DNA of 50,471 bases, taken from assembly GCA_964594045.1 (NCBI GenBank), contig CAZQKR010000028.1, positions 1 to 50,471 on the forward strand, written 5' to 3'. Below, piece after piece: positions 27,074 to 36,457 of this stretch (positions are counted from its first letter, which is position 1; each line of letters begins with the position of its first letter). A program made the position numbers and the translations under genes. Under the pieces are notes generated by a model. That model saw only the letters and a list, made by a program, of their open reading frames with translations. It searched no databases and was not told the origin of the DNA. The stretch comes from UBA2365 sp964594045. Its GTDB lineage: Bacteria; Bacteroidota; Bacteroidia; Chitinophagales; Saprospiraceae.

Positions 27074-27889
27074 TCAAGACTTTGGTTTATCTTCCACGAC
27101 TTCTGCATCATCGATCAGTGCATCACCATCCTTATCCTTATCCTCCATTCCCGGAAGGTCCACACGTTCAACTTTTTGTGTTGTTTCAGGCTTTGGCGGA
27201 ATAATTTCAACATCTTTGGTAAAATCACCATCGGCATAACGGGCTGCCTTTGCAAAAAAATCATCCTTGCCTTCAAGTGTGGATCTACTGAGATCAACAG
27301 GTTTTTCCGCCCATTCTGATTTTGTTTCAAGTTTTTCACTGGCGGCCATTTCATCAGCTTTCTTCATGGTCTTTTCCAGCTTTTCTCCCGCTTCATCCAG
27401 TAAATCCCTTGCCTTATCCAGAACAGTTTTGCCGGCAGACATCAGCTTTTCTCCTACATCTTCAGAAATTTCCTTTGCCTTTTCCGCCATTTCCTTGCCA
27501 GGCCCATCCATAAATTCCCTGGTTTTGCCATAGAACTTTTCTCCGGTATCCAATATGGCATCCCCGACTTTTTCAGCTGTTTCAGTTGTCTTCCGATATA
27601 ACTCACTCTCTTTGATGTCTGAAGCGATATCCTGAGCTTTCTCTTTTGTTTTATCCCAAACCTCTTTTGCACCCTCGCTAAACGATTCTTTCTTCGTTTC
27701 GGGCTGGTCTTTGAACTCTTCCTTCAGACTCTCCAGAATACGCTCACTTTCCGCTACAAGATCTTCTTTTGTGTCAACAGATTTTTTTTCATCCAACACT
27801 TCGGGTTTTTCTTCAGGCTGATCAACAGCATTTTTTACAACAGCTTTTGCGCCAAATAATATTCTTTTAAAATCGCTTAATATGCTCAT
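27074..27889 (-). CDS. Lysine/glutamate-rich amphipathic-helix protein (YtxH/LEA-like)
   Basis: A 271-residue soluble protein without signal peptide. Residues 50-200 are a run of amphipathic helical repeats rich in Lys, Glu and Ala, with recurring motifs such as EKAKEISEDVGEKLM and KARDLLDEAGEKLEK. This resembles LEA-like and YtxH-like stress proteins. The C-terminus is acidic (DKDKDGDALIDDAEVVEDK). The highly biased composition makes function assignment by similarity unreliable. It diverges from the coiled-coil gene to its right, sharing a 184-bp intergenic region. Confidence 0.75.
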   Translation of the reverse strand: MSILSDFKRILFGAKAVVKNAVDQPEEKPEVLDEKKSVDTKEDLVAESERILESLKEEFKDQPETKKESFSEGAKEVWDKTKEKAQDIASDIKESELYRKTTETAEKVGDAILDTGEKFYGKTREFMDGPGKEMAEKAKEISEDVGEKLMSAGKTVLDKARDLLDEAGEKLEKTMKKADEMAASEKLETKSEWAEKPVDLSRSTLEGKDDFFAKAARYADGDFTKDVEIIPPKPETTQKVERVDLPGMEDKDKDGDALIDDAEVVEDKPKS

Positions 27890-28044
27890 GATATTTTATT
27901 TTTATATTTTAAATAAATATTTCCTGAAATTCCAATAGGACTCTTTAAAGAGGCCTGTACTTGCCACAGACCTGACGGATATCGGGTCAAAAACAAAAAC
28001 AGATCATCTGAATATCAGTCTATGGCCAAAACTAAGCAAATTTA

Positions 28045-28052
28045 TACTTTTG
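28045..28052 (+). promoter_or_regulatory. Predicted -7 element of the coiled-coil gene
   Basis: TACTTTTG matches TAnnTTTG exactly and sits 22 bp before the ATG, giving a very short leader. The -33 region has no clear TTG, so confidence is modest. Confidence 0.4.
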
Positions 28053-28073
28053 TTTGTATCTTTACAATAAAAA

Positions 28074-29015
28074 ATGCCTTCCACTCAGGATAAAATAAGA
28101 GAACTTGTCAAGGAGATAGAACAGTTGAAGCTTGTCAACGCGCATTATACCACTCAATTGGCAGAACTGGAATCGCAGAACCAGGCTTATGAAGTTCTGG
28201 AAACCAGATTGATCAGGCTTTATGAGGAAATTGAATCTCTTGAATCCAAGGGTATTACTGCCATGTTCCATTCAATTATTGGCAACAAGGAGAAGCGGTT
28301 GGAGAAAGCCAGATCGGCCTATTATGAAGTTAACCTGGAATGTGTGAACTTAAAAAAAAGCATTGATGCCCTTGAATATGAATTGGAAATCGTGTCCAGG
28401 AAAGCAGATCATCTGGAGGAGAAAGAAAGGGAGTTGAGTTCACTTCTGGATGTGAGGGAAGAAGAACTCAGAGAAGAAGACTCCATTCAGGGAAAACGTC
28501 TGAGGAAACTGCTCGGTGAAATCAGCGAAAACGACCACCGCCTTCAATTGACCGGATCGATCATCAACTCCGGTAAACTGACCATGAAGAAAGTAACCAT
28601 GACCATATTGGCCTTGAGGGAAGCTTTCAACCTTGGTCCCTGGGAAAAAACCGGCAAGAAAAGGCCAAAGCTACGCGGTTACCACCGGAAAAGAGCTATC
28701 AGTGATGCAAAGCACTTAGCCAGCGAAGCGATCCGCGCCCTGGATAATTTTGAAAAAGATCTGGCAGGCATCGGCGTTAAATTCCAGGCTGAGGAACTGG
28801 ATATGAAATCATTCAATACCATTCTCGATGTGTTTTTGGACAATATGATCGCTGATTTTATCTTTCAGCAAAAGTCCCAGAAAAACCTTGCCATACTCAA
28901 CAGGATCGCTGACGATGTCAAATCAGCCCTCGTCGCATTGGAAAAAGAATACCAGAATTTTCAGAATATGGAGCAATCACTTATGGACACGAAAGAAAAA
29001 CTATTGATGAATTGA
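28074..29015 (+). CDS. Coiled-coil protein of unknown function
   Basis: A 313-residue cytoplasmic protein, no signal or membrane helix. Residues 1-60 and 80-160 are strongly predicted coiled coil by heptad pattern (IRELVKEIEQLKLVNAHYTT, then IDALEYELEIVSRKADHLEE). A basic patch follows (GKKRPKLRGYHRKRA, about 195-210), and the C-terminal helical region ends in KEYQNFQNMEQSLMDTKEKL. I do not recognise a named family. It is a single gene with its own terminator. Confidence 0.75.
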   Translation: MPSTQDKIRELVKEIEQLKLVNAHYTTQLAELESQNQAYEVLETRLIRLYEEIESLESKGITAMFHSIIGNKEKRLEKARSAYYEVNLECVNLKKSIDALEYELEIVSRKADHLEEKERELSSLLDVREEELREEDSIQGKRLRKLLGEISENDHRLQLTGSIINSGKLTMKKVTMTILALREAFNLGPWEKTGKKRPKLRGYHRKRAISDAKHLASEAIRALDNFEKDLAGIGVKFQAEELDMKSFNTILDVFLDNMIADFIFQQKSQKNLAILNRIADDVKSALVALEKEYQNFQNMEQSLMDTKEKLLMN

Positions 29016-29027
29016 TCAATTATGAAC

Positions 29028-29056
29028 AGCCAACCAAACAATTTGGCTTATTTTTT
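29028..29056 (+). terminator. Intrinsic terminator after the coiled-coil gene
   Basis: A 6-bp stem AGCCAA/TTGGCT with a 9-nt loop, followed by TATTTTTTG. It lies 13 bp after the stop codon and 30 bp before the cdd start, so cdd probably has its own promoter. Confidence 0.6.
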
Positions 29057-29087
29057 GATGTAATATCTGTCACATATATAATTATTG

Positions 29088-29585
29088 ATGTTACAATTGG
29101 TTAATCTTTTCGAATACGAAACTTTTCACTCCATCAGCGAACTCACTGAAGAAGAACAAATGCTGTTTAAGCAAGCTGAAAATCAGTTGAATATAGCCTA
29201 TGCTCCATATTCAAATTTTCATGTCGGGGCAGCAGTATTACTGAATAACCATGAGATCGTTGCGGGGTCCAACCAGGAAAACGCGTCTTATCCTTTGTGC
29301 ATGTGTGCAGAACGTGTTGCCTTGTACAGTTGCAGCTCTCAGTTTCCGGAAGCCACTCCTGTGAAAATAGCCGTGGTTGCCACCAACCGTTTTCAGAAAA
29401 TATCCAGGCCTATTCCGCCATGTGGTGCCTGCCGTCAGGTAATTCTTGAATATGAACACCGGTTCAAAAGTCCTATTGAGATACTGCTCAAGGATGACAC
29501 AGGAATTTACTATAAATTCAAATCAGCGCGGGACCTTTTGCCGCTGGCATTTGATGGTAGTTTCCTGACCAGGCATCAGGAATAG
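29088..29585 (+). CDS. cdd: Cytidine deaminase
   Basis: Deaminates cytidine and deoxycytidine to the uridine forms in pyrimidine salvage. It has 165 residues from the ATG at 29088 (a TTG one codon earlier is less likely). The zinc-binding signature is complete: CAER (Cys in MCAERVALY) with the catalytic Glu, and PCGACRQV. Upstream, FHVGAAVLLNN and SNQENASYP form the substrate pocket. The N-terminal 35 residues precede the usual core, as in other Bacteroidota members. It is a single gene convergent with coaE. Confidence 0.95.
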   Translation: MLQLVNLFEYETFHSISELTEEEQMLFKQAENQLNIAYAPYSNFHVGAAVLLNNHEIVAGSNQENASYPLCMCAERVALYSCSSQFPEATPVKIAVVATNRFQKISRPIPPCGACRQVILEYEHRFKSPIEILLKDDTGIYYKFKSARDLLPLAFDGSFLTRHQE

Positions 29586-29697
29586 CATGCAGAGACAGAC
29601 ATCAAAACACCCCGGCTATTTTCATTTTGCAATCTTGAGGGCGTTTCTGCAAAGTTCCTTTATTCAGGAAAATACAATCGAAACATGGGTAAACAGC

Positions 29698-30288
29698 TTA
29701 TTTCCCCTGTGCAAGGAAAATTTTGTGCAGTGCAAGAACCTGCATCAACGCTGAAGATTCCCCGTCATTGGTGACCGTATGATCTGCCATTGATTTTTTA
29801 ATGCTTTCTTCCATCTGATTCCTGAGCCGCATCAACACCTGTTCTTCCGTGACACCATCTCTTGCGATCACCCTTTTGATCCGCAGTTGCTCCGGAGCCA
29901 GCACCATGATGACCGCATCAAGCTCTCTGTATGAGCCGGATTCAAACAGCAGGGCAGCTTCCTTGACCACGTAGGCAGAATGTTGTACCTCAGACCATGA
30001 GTAAAAATCACGGCCTACGGCAGGATGGACCAGGTTGTTCAGATTTTCAAGCAGCTTTTTGTCGTTGAATACCAGTTGACTGATCAACTGCCGGTTAAGT
30101 GAACCATCGGAAAAATAGGCAGCCTCACCTATCAGAGCTTTGATGGCTTTAACCAGTTCAGCATCACTGGTCATTAAGGATTTAGCTCTTTCATCTGCGT
30201 AGTATACCGGAATGCCCAATAATTCAAATATCCTGCATATCTGTGACTTGCCGGAGCCAATATTGCCCGTGACGCCAATTTTAAGCAT
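29698..30288 (-). CDS. coaE: Dephospho-CoA kinase
   Basis: Last step of coenzyme A synthesis: ATP-dependent phosphorylation of dephospho-CoA. It has 196 residues from the ATG at 30288, beginning MLKIGVTGNIGSGKS, which includes the Walker A loop (GNIGSGKS). YYADERAKSLM, LVHPAV and EAALLFESG are family motifs. The open frame extends upstream to 30333, but that would run deeper into yigZ; the chosen start overlaps the yigZ stop by 8 bp, a typical coupled arrangement. Confidence 0.95.
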   Translation of the reverse strand: MLKIGVTGNIGSGKSQICRIFELLGIPVYYADERAKSLMTSDAELVKAIKALIGEAAYFSDGSLNRQLISQLVFNDKKLLENLNNLVHPAVGRDFYSWSEVQHSAYVVKEAALLFESGSYRELDAVIMVLAPEQLRIKRVIARDGVTEEQVLMRLRNQMEESIKKSMADHTVTNDGESSALMQVLALHKIFLAQGK

Positions 30289-30940
30289 GAATAATACCTG
30301 TTTTATTACAAGAAAAACCGGGAATGAACTCATCCCCGCTGATATCTGCGACGCTTCTGTTCAGCAAAAATGCATGCAATTTATGGATGATCTCTTCCGA
30401 TCTGGTTTGCCTGACGGCAAAAGTAATAACAGGTGTTGTTTCGAAACCATTCTCAATGACAGAAACTTCTTCGTGATTCAATGCCCTCATCACCTGGCCT
30501 GTCTGTTCAAACCCAAAAGTGATCCGGAAAACGTCACAAACATATTTTTCAATCATTCTGACACCTGAAAAAGCATCAATGGTCGCCTCTTTGTACGCAT
30601 TGATCAATCCCGGAACACCGAGTTTTTTGCCACCAAAATAGCGGATCACCACCACTGCAGTTTCTTTGAGCTGAGTACTCCTGATCTGATTATAAATGGG
30701 CAAACCGGCTGAACCTGACGGTTCACCGTCGTCATTGTACCTGAATACTTTTTCCTGAACATCCAATATATAGGCAAAACAAAAATGCCTGGCTTTCGGA
30801 TGTTCCTTACGCAGGATGTCCAGTCGGGACTCAAATGCTTGAATATCATCGCAGTGAAATGCAAAAGCAAGGAATTTTGAGCCTTTTTCCCTGTAAATTC
30901 CGGCGCCTTCACCTTCTATGGTCAGGAAACAATCCTGCAT
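30281..30940 (-). CDS. yigZ: YigZ/IMPACT family protein
   Basis: A 219-residue protein of the IMPACT/YigZ family (UPF0029). The N-terminal domain has GSKFLAFAF, HPKARHFCFAYIL, DDGEPSGSAGLPI and VVVIRYFGGKKLGVPGLI, all hallmark motifs; the C-terminal ferredoxin-like domain (DUF1949) follows from about residue 145. The biochemical role is unsettled, though links to translation or nucleotide binding have been proposed. Translationally coupled to coaE by an 8-bp overlap. Confidence 0.92.
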   Translation of the reverse strand: MQDCFLTIEGEGAGIYREKGSKFLAFAFHCDDIQAFESRLDILRKEHPKARHFCFAYILDVQEKVFRYNDDGEPSGSAGLPIYNQIRSTQLKETAVVVIRYFGGKKLGVPGLINAYKEATIDAFSGVRMIEKYVCDVFRITFGFEQTGQVMRALNHEEVSVIENGFETTPVITFAVRQTRSEEIIHKLHAFLLNRSVADISGDEFIPGFSCNKTGIIHA

Positions 30941-30976
30941 TGGATGTAATTGAGTTTTGTACCTAAAAAATGCAAT

Positions 30977-31858
30977 TCACTGATGATCAAAGCGGATTAG
31001 GCATTCGTGCCAGACTGCCACCGCCTTCCCGTCTTTTTTCGCAGGCTTCCAGCCAATTCCCGCGCCATTCATTCCATTCATAAGCCTTCGGGCTTCCACT
31101 TCAGCAAAACTGGACTCAGTTCGGGTAATCTTCACATTCTTCACATCTCCATCTAAATCTACTATAAAACGCACCATAGCAGAGCCTGATAAAGTTTCAT
31201 TTCCATACACGTGGATCAAATTGTTTTTAAAATACAAGTGCAATTGGGCATCCGAACAATTCAGTCTTTCCACTGGGTTGGAATACTGATCACAATGCCC
31301 GAAAATGGGTGGTGAATCTGCTTTTTCCCAGCTGCTGAGTAATTTATTCTCTTTTTTCTTAATATATTTCATACCCAGAATCTGTTTCAAGTCCTGTTCA
31401 AGACTTAACGTGGGTTGTTCGATGATCCTGCCAATCTCAGCGCCCTTTTTCAGGAAAATGAATGTAGGTACAAACTCGATATTCCATATATTTTCAGTAT
31501 AAACCGGTGCTTTTTTTGTTCTGTCCAGTCCGATCAAACTGATCTTATTTTCAGGAAATTCAAGGAACTCCATGATTTTTAAAAACCGGGGTAATTCCCT
31601 TCTGGTATCACCACACCAGCTTCCGAGAAAGACCAGGACAGATAAATCATCCTTTTGCAGATCTATATCCTGCAATGCATTTACATCAACCTGATAGGCA
31701 TTGAAATTTTCCTTAAACCATTCATCATAAGGTGCTACCAGGAAATCATTTTTTTTCAGATTGCCCAACAGCATTTCTGTATTTTGTCCGGATAATTGAG
31801 GGGACAAAAACAGAAAGAACATCATAAGCAATGTGACCCCTGCGTTTGTTTTATGCAT
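30977..31858 (-). CDS. Exported thioredoxin-fold protein fused to a TonB C-terminal domain
   Basis: A 293-residue protein (ATG at 31858; a TTG two codons earlier is less likely) with a signal peptide ending near LSGQ (residue 25). Residues 35-165 form a thioredoxin fold with GSWCGDTRREL at 79-89, which has only one active-site Cys (Cys82; the second is Asp-Thr), and the cis-Pro loop FVPTF (Pro131). Residues 182-293 are a TonB C-terminal domain of the Bacteroidota type (PPIFGHCDQYSNPVERLNCS, then GSAMVRFIVDLDGDVKNVKI). The usual TonB membrane anchor and Pro-rich spacer are absent. The role is unknown; a periplasmic scaffold is possible. Confidence 0.82.
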   Translation of the reverse strand: MHKTNAGVTLLMMFFLFLSPQLSGQNTEMLLGNLKKNDFLVAPYDEWFKENFNAYQVDVNALQDIDLQKDDLSVLVFLGSWCGDTRRELPRFLKIMEFLEFPENKISLIGLDRTKKAPVYTENIWNIEFVPTFIFLKKGAEIGRIIEQPTLSLEQDLKQILGMKYIKKKENKLLSSWEKADSPPIFGHCDQYSNPVERLNCSDAQLHLYFKNNLIHVYGNETLSGSAMVRFIVDLDGDVKNVKITRTESSFAEVEARRLMNGMNGAGIGWKPAKKDGKAVAVWHECLIRFDHQ

Positions 31859-31954
31859 ATCCAAGTTTTTAATAATTCTCCGTTCTCCGGTGAAAATCTG
31901 AAAAAGTGCAATAGTAATTCTGCGAAGAATGCCGGTAACGAATCATTACCAATA

Positions 31955-32938
31955 CTACCTGAAATTCAGGTTTTTGGTGTAGATGCCGGATACGAGCGAA
32001 TCCTGGGATGACTCCATCATCAATAAGTCTCCCAACTCTATAGTCTTCTTTGTCGAAAAGATACCGACACCACCATTGACATTCGAATACAACGGTATCT
32101 CCTGGGAACCTGTAATACCCAGGTTAGCGCCATAAATACTGATATAGTCAAAAACTTCTTTGCCAAATCCTGTGATGATGAACTCCATGTTTTTAAACTC
32201 TCTTTCAGCGAAAGGGTTTGTTTCGATCAGGCTGCCTATATTGACAAAAAAGTCCTGACCCGGGATGGTGATCGAATTGTCTTTAACAAACCGGGATGCA
32301 ATCCACTCAACTGATCTGTTTTGCCAGACAGATGATTGCTGTAGATTCCTCTCTCTATAGTTTACCCTGACTGAAACATCATAAAAATGTGCATTTTCTG
32401 CAGGCGCCCATCTGACAGTGATATAGTTCTGATAGCTGAGATCCAGACGCTGAACCTCACCCGGAATAGGCCTGATAAATTTGAAATCTTTTACGACCTG
32501 CGTGGAGGCTGTAATAGTATCCCTGCCCTGATTGATCACCAATTTGAAATCAAGATTGGATTTCAGATCTGATCTGAGTTGACTGGCTAAAATTTTATAC
32601 AGGTAATTCGGGCTTTGAGCAAAAGCGCCTTCTTCCCTGACATAGCCTTCAAGGTTTCCATCCACCTTTTTTAACGGAAATTTTTGTTTGGTCTTAGGGT
32701 CCACCAAAAAAGCCTCAGCGTCTGTATAATAAAGCGAATCAGCAATCGCAGCGATGGTGAATGCATTAATTTCAGGATCGTAAAAAGCTTTTTCTATCCT
32801 GAAATAATGTGCAGTATCTGATCCGTCCACGATCCCATAAACGATTGGTATATTTTTCCAGTCTTCGGAAATATCCAGTTCATTATCACAACTGATCAAA
32901 AACCAGGAAAAAAACAATATCAGGTAAAAATATCTCAT
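31955..32938 (-). CDS. Lipoprotein of unknown function (DUF4249-like layout)
   Basis: A 327-residue exported lipoprotein: the signal ends in FLISC (Cys17), followed by acidic residues DNELDISE that favour surface export of lipoproteins in Bacteroidota. The body is rich in beta strands and has no recognised catalytic motif. Layout and length resemble DUF4249 proteins, often partners of TonB-dependent receptors, but the match is by general appearance only and no receptor gene is adjacent. It is a single gene, 97 bp upstream of the thioredoxin-TonB fusion gene. Confidence 0.7.
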   Translation of the reverse strand: MRYFYLILFFSWFLISCDNELDISEDWKNIPIVYGIVDGSDTAHYFRIEKAFYDPEINAFTIAAIADSLYYTDAEAFLVDPKTKQKFPLKKVDGNLEGYVREEGAFAQSPNYLYKILASQLRSDLKSNLDFKLVINQGRDTITASTQVVKDFKFIRPIPGEVQRLDLSYQNYITVRWAPAENAHFYDVSVRVNYRERNLQQSSVWQNRSVEWIASRFVKDNSITIPGQDFFVNIGSLIETNPFAEREFKNMEFIITGFGKEVFDYISIYGANLGITGSQEIPLYSNVNGGVGIFSTKKTIELGDLLMMESSQDSLVSGIYTKNLNFR

Positions 32939-33226
32939 TTTATTTTTTTAAATACTACATCAGCTATAAACGATTCAGCAGCACAGATTGTTATTTTGAC
33001 AGGACAAAACCCGTGATTGTTCAAAAGCGGCAATCAGGATTAGTTCAATGTCACCCGGAAGAAAATTGCCAAATGAGTGGCATAATTACAATTTTTATTC
33101 ATTTTTGTCCATATTTTTGAACTCTTTTTTTAAACGTTCAAACCTGACAATAAAAGTTGGATTTTGTCACTGATTGAAAATTGAGAACGAAAATGGCCGA
33201 TGTGTTGTTTATTTTAAAGATCTGAA

Positions 33227-35605
33227 ATGCTTTTTTTCCCGGAACATATCATTCAATCGCTTGAATTCGACAAAGTGCTCAGGCTGGCACAATCCTATTG
33301 CTTCGGACCTTTAGGGAAGCAGTATTTTGAAAAAATTCAGCTTTCGACAGATCCTGAATACATTAACAGGCAGCTGCAGGCGGTTGATGAATTGAGGAAA
33401 ATTTTACTATCCCCCGCCCCGCTCACTTTTGGCACTTATGACTCCATTGAAACTGAAACCAGTCATCTGGCTGTCGCTGGGTATGTGCTCAGTTTGGAAT
33501 CCATTGTGAAAATAGACACTATTATCCGTTTGTCTTCCTACATTTTCAATTATTTTAAAGGAGAAAAATCCGATCGTTACCCACAACTGGCGGAAATGTC
33601 AAAAGCATTTTTTGTTCCGGAAGAACTGATGCTTGGACTGGATAAGGTCATCGATGAATCGGGGGAGATCAGGCCTGACGCATCACCGGAACTTTTGGTT
33701 GTGAGCAAAGCCATTCACTCTAAAACTTTGGAAATCAATAAGAAATTCAATGCAACTGCCCAAAAGTATAAAGAACAGGGACTATTAAGTGATGCATTTG
33801 AAAGCTACCGTAACAATCGTCGGGTTCTGAGTGTTCCAGCTGAACATAAAAGAAAAATAAGGGGGATCATACATGATGATTCTGCCACAGGCAAAACAGT
33901 TTTCATTGAACCTGAAGAACTTATCGGAATCAACAATGAGCTTTTTGAGCTTGAATCTGATTACAAAAAGGAGATTTATAAGATCCTCAGAAGATTATCA
34001 GACAAACTGAGACCATTCAAAGACCAATTGGCTGCTTTTTACCGTTTGACAGGTGAGTTTGATGTCTTGTTTGCTAAAGCTGAAATGGCAATAGCTATGA
34101 AAGCTCACAGGGTACATATTGAAGATAAGGCTCATTTTGGATATAAAAAGGCCTATCATCCATTGCTTTTTCTGAAAAACAGCCAGCAAGGATTGTCTGT
34201 TATTCCATTCAACATGGAGTTGAACAGACCCAACAAGATCATCATTCTCAGCGGTCCAAATGCAGGAGGAAAATCCGTCACCATGAAGACAGTAGGTCTG
34301 CTGCAATTGATGCTCCAGTCGGGTATGCTGATCACGGCAAACGAAAATTCTGTCGCTGGCATTTTCCACCAGGTCATAGCAGATATCGGAGATCAGCAAT
34401 CCCTTGAGGATGACCTGAGTACATACAGCTCCAGGCTGGTCACCATGAAAGCATTACTGGACAAAGCTGACCGAAGGACCTTGTTCCTGATCGATGAATT
34501 CGGTTCCGGTACAGATCCTCAGATCGGTGGAGCTATAGCAGAATCAATTTTAAGGGCACTGAACAAATCAAAAGCTTTTGGCCTGATCACAACACATTAC
34601 TCCAACCTGAAGTTTTACGCATATAAAACACCTGGTATCGTTAATGCTTCCATGCATTTTGACCAGGAAAATCTTAAGCCAACTTATGAGTTTGAAATTG
34701 GAAAACCCGGAAGTTCCTATGCTTTTGAAATAGCCCAGCAATCAGGTCTGGACAAGGAAATTTTGAAATATGCTCGATTCAAAACAGGCAAAAATGTCAA
34801 AAGGATTGAAGATCTGGTCATTGAACTGCAGACAGAAAAACAGCTGATTGAAAAGAAACTCGACGAAATGCTTTCCAAGGAGAAGAAGTTGGATATATTG
34901 ATCAAAAACTATGAAAATCTGTACAGGGATATGGATTACAGAAGGGCCAAGCTCAAACTGGAAAAAAAAGAGATTGCGCTGATTGACATCAACAAGAAGA
35001 ACAGGGAACTGGCCGATACGATCCGGGAGATCAAAAGTGAAAAAAAGCTGGAAGAAGCGCTCGCACTGGCCAAAAAGCTGGAGGAAGACAAAAAATTACT
35101 TGAAAAGGAAGCAGAACAACTGGATCAGGCTGTTCTGGAGAGTACCGGCCATCTCTGGAAACACCTTCGTGTCGGTGATTATGCCAAACTCAAAACCGGC
35201 GGTGAAACCGGAAAGATCACAGCCATCCTCAATAAAAAAGCTGAAATTGAAGTGGGACAAATTTCACTGACTGTCAAACTTTCTGATCTCATCCCAACTG
35301 AAAAACCCATTTCAAAAATGTCGGGTGTTAAAATTATGACCTCAATAGAACCTGGGAGTAAGTTTGAGACCAAAATCGATATCAGAGGATATTCCAAATC
35401 TGATGCAATGGAAGCTATGCATGAATTCATGGACAATGCTATCCTGGCAAATGCCAGTTTCCTGAAAATCCTCCATGGTAAAGGAAATGGTGTGTTGAGA
35501 AAACTGGTCAGGGATATTGCAAAGGAATACAGTGATGTGCGTGAGATCTCTCATCCGTCCGAGGAAAACGGAGGAAACGGAATTACGCTGGTCAGCCTGA
35601 AATAG
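33227..35605 (+). CDS. mutS2: Endonuclease MutS2
   Basis: A 792-residue MutS-family protein without the mismatch-recognition domain. The N-terminal core and clamp (1-310) lead to an ABC-type ATPase with Walker A GPNAGGKSVTMK (near residue 345), the signature STYSSRL, and Walker B LFLIDEFGSGTDPQIGG. A long coiled coil spans about 515-640. The C-terminal Smr domain (about 710-792) has DIRGYS, LHGKGNGVLR and HPSEENGGNGIT, the nuclease-type motifs. Relatives suppress recombination or rescue collided ribosomes. It is rightward and nearly abuts convergent prmA (3 bp between stops). Confidence 0.96.
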   Translation: MLFFPEHIIQSLEFDKVLRLAQSYCFGPLGKQYFEKIQLSTDPEYINRQLQAVDELRKILLSPAPLTFGTYDSIETETSHLAVAGYVLSLESIVKIDTIIRLSSYIFNYFKGEKSDRYPQLAEMSKAFFVPEELMLGLDKVIDESGEIRPDASPELLVVSKAIHSKTLEINKKFNATAQKYKEQGLLSDAFESYRNNRRVLSVPAEHKRKIRGIIHDDSATGKTVFIEPEELIGINNELFELESDYKKEIYKILRRLSDKLRPFKDQLAAFYRLTGEFDVLFAKAEMAIAMKAHRVHIEDKAHFGYKKAYHPLLFLKNSQQGLSVIPFNMELNRPNKIIILSGPNAGGKSVTMKTVGLLQLMLQSGMLITANENSVAGIFHQVIADIGDQQSLEDDLSTYSSRLVTMKALLDKADRRTLFLIDEFGSGTDPQIGGAIAESILRALNKSKAFGLITTHYSNLKFYAYKTPGIVNASMHFDQENLKPTYEFEIGKPGSSYAFEIAQQSGLDKEILKYARFKTGKNVKRIEDLVIELQTEKQLIEKKLDEMLSKEKKLDILIKNYENLYRDMDYRRAKLKLEKKEIALIDINKKNRELADTIREIKSEKKLEEALALAKKLEEDKKLLEKEAEQLDQAVLESTGHLWKHLRVGDYAKLKTGGETGKITAILNKKAEIEVGQISLTVKLSDLIPTEKPISKMSGVKIMTSIEPGSKFETKIDIRGYSKSDAMEAMHEFMDNAILANASFLKILHGKGNGVLRKLVRDIAKEYSDVREISHPSEENGGNGITLVSLK

Positions 35606-35608
35606 CGT

Positions 35609-36439
35609 CTAATTGTTTGAAATCAAGCATTGAGCACCTAACCAATCACCCTCGTGAAGGATCTTTTCAGCAACGAATCCGGCTTGATCGTAAGTCCGGA
35701 GCAGATTTTCCTGATGCATGATCATCACGCCGGACAATATCAGAATACCATTGGGAAGCAATCTCTCCTTTATATATTTCACGCTGGATGTCAATACATT
35801 CAGGTTGATATTGGCGATGATGACATCGAATTTTTCTTCAGGCGGAAGAGCTTCAATACCAGATGTTCTGATCGAGATACGGTTACAATGGTTGGCCCTG
35901 ATGTTTTCCTCTGCATTTTCGGTGGCCAATGCGTCATTATCGATGCCCAGAACCCATTCAGCTCCGGATTTTTCTGCCAGAATGGCTAGCACTCCTGTTC
36001 CTGTCCCGAAGTCAAGCACTTTTTTATGTTTGAAATCAATGTTTTTCATCAAAGAGATGACCACCCGTGTTGTTTCATGATGTCCTGTTCCGAAAGCCAT
36101 TTTGGGATTGATGATCAAATCATATAACACATCACTTGAAGATGGATGAAAATCAGCCCGGATACAGCAAAAGTCACCAACCATTACCGGATCAAAATGA
36201 GTCTCCCATTTTTTATTCCAGTTTTCAAATTCGATTTCCTCCACATGAAAATCCAATTCTGACGAACTGAGCAAATGCACTATTTCATTTTGTGTGTTCT
36301 CATCATGATCACCCTTTATAAGATAGGCCTCAACGGCGTGGTCCGACTCAACAAAACTGTAAAAAGGGAAATCAGAGATCATGGCGATGATCACTTCAGC
36401 CGGCTGTTTTGAGTGAATGGTGTACTTGATCGTATTCAT
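35609..36439 (-). CDS. prmA: Ribosomal protein L11 methyltransferase
   Basis: S-adenosylmethionine-dependent trimethylation of ribosomal protein L11. The protein has 276 residues: an N-terminal L11-binding domain of about 100 residues, then a Rossmann methyltransferase with VLDFGTGTGVLAILAEKSGA (about 141-160), GIDNDALATENAEENI and IIANINLNVL, the conserved N-I-N-x-N-V-L motif. MAFGTGHHETTR just before motif I is the PrmA signature. It lies 18 bp downstream of folD in the same direction, so co-transcription is likely. Confidence 0.95.
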   Translation of the reverse strand: MNTIKYTIHSKQPAEVIIAMISDFPFYSFVESDHAVEAYLIKGDHDENTQNEIVHLLSSSELDFHVEEIEFENWNKKWETHFDPVMVGDFCCIRADFHPSSSDVLYDLIINPKMAFGTGHHETTRVVISLMKNIDFKHKKVLDFGTGTGVLAILAEKSGAEWVLGIDNDALATENAEENIRANHCNRISIRTSGIEALPPEEKFDVIIANINLNVLTSSVKYIKERLLPNGILILSGVMIMHQENLLRTYDQAGFVAEKILHEGDWLGAQCLISNN

Positions 36440-36457
36440 CGGTCTTCAGGAAAAAGT

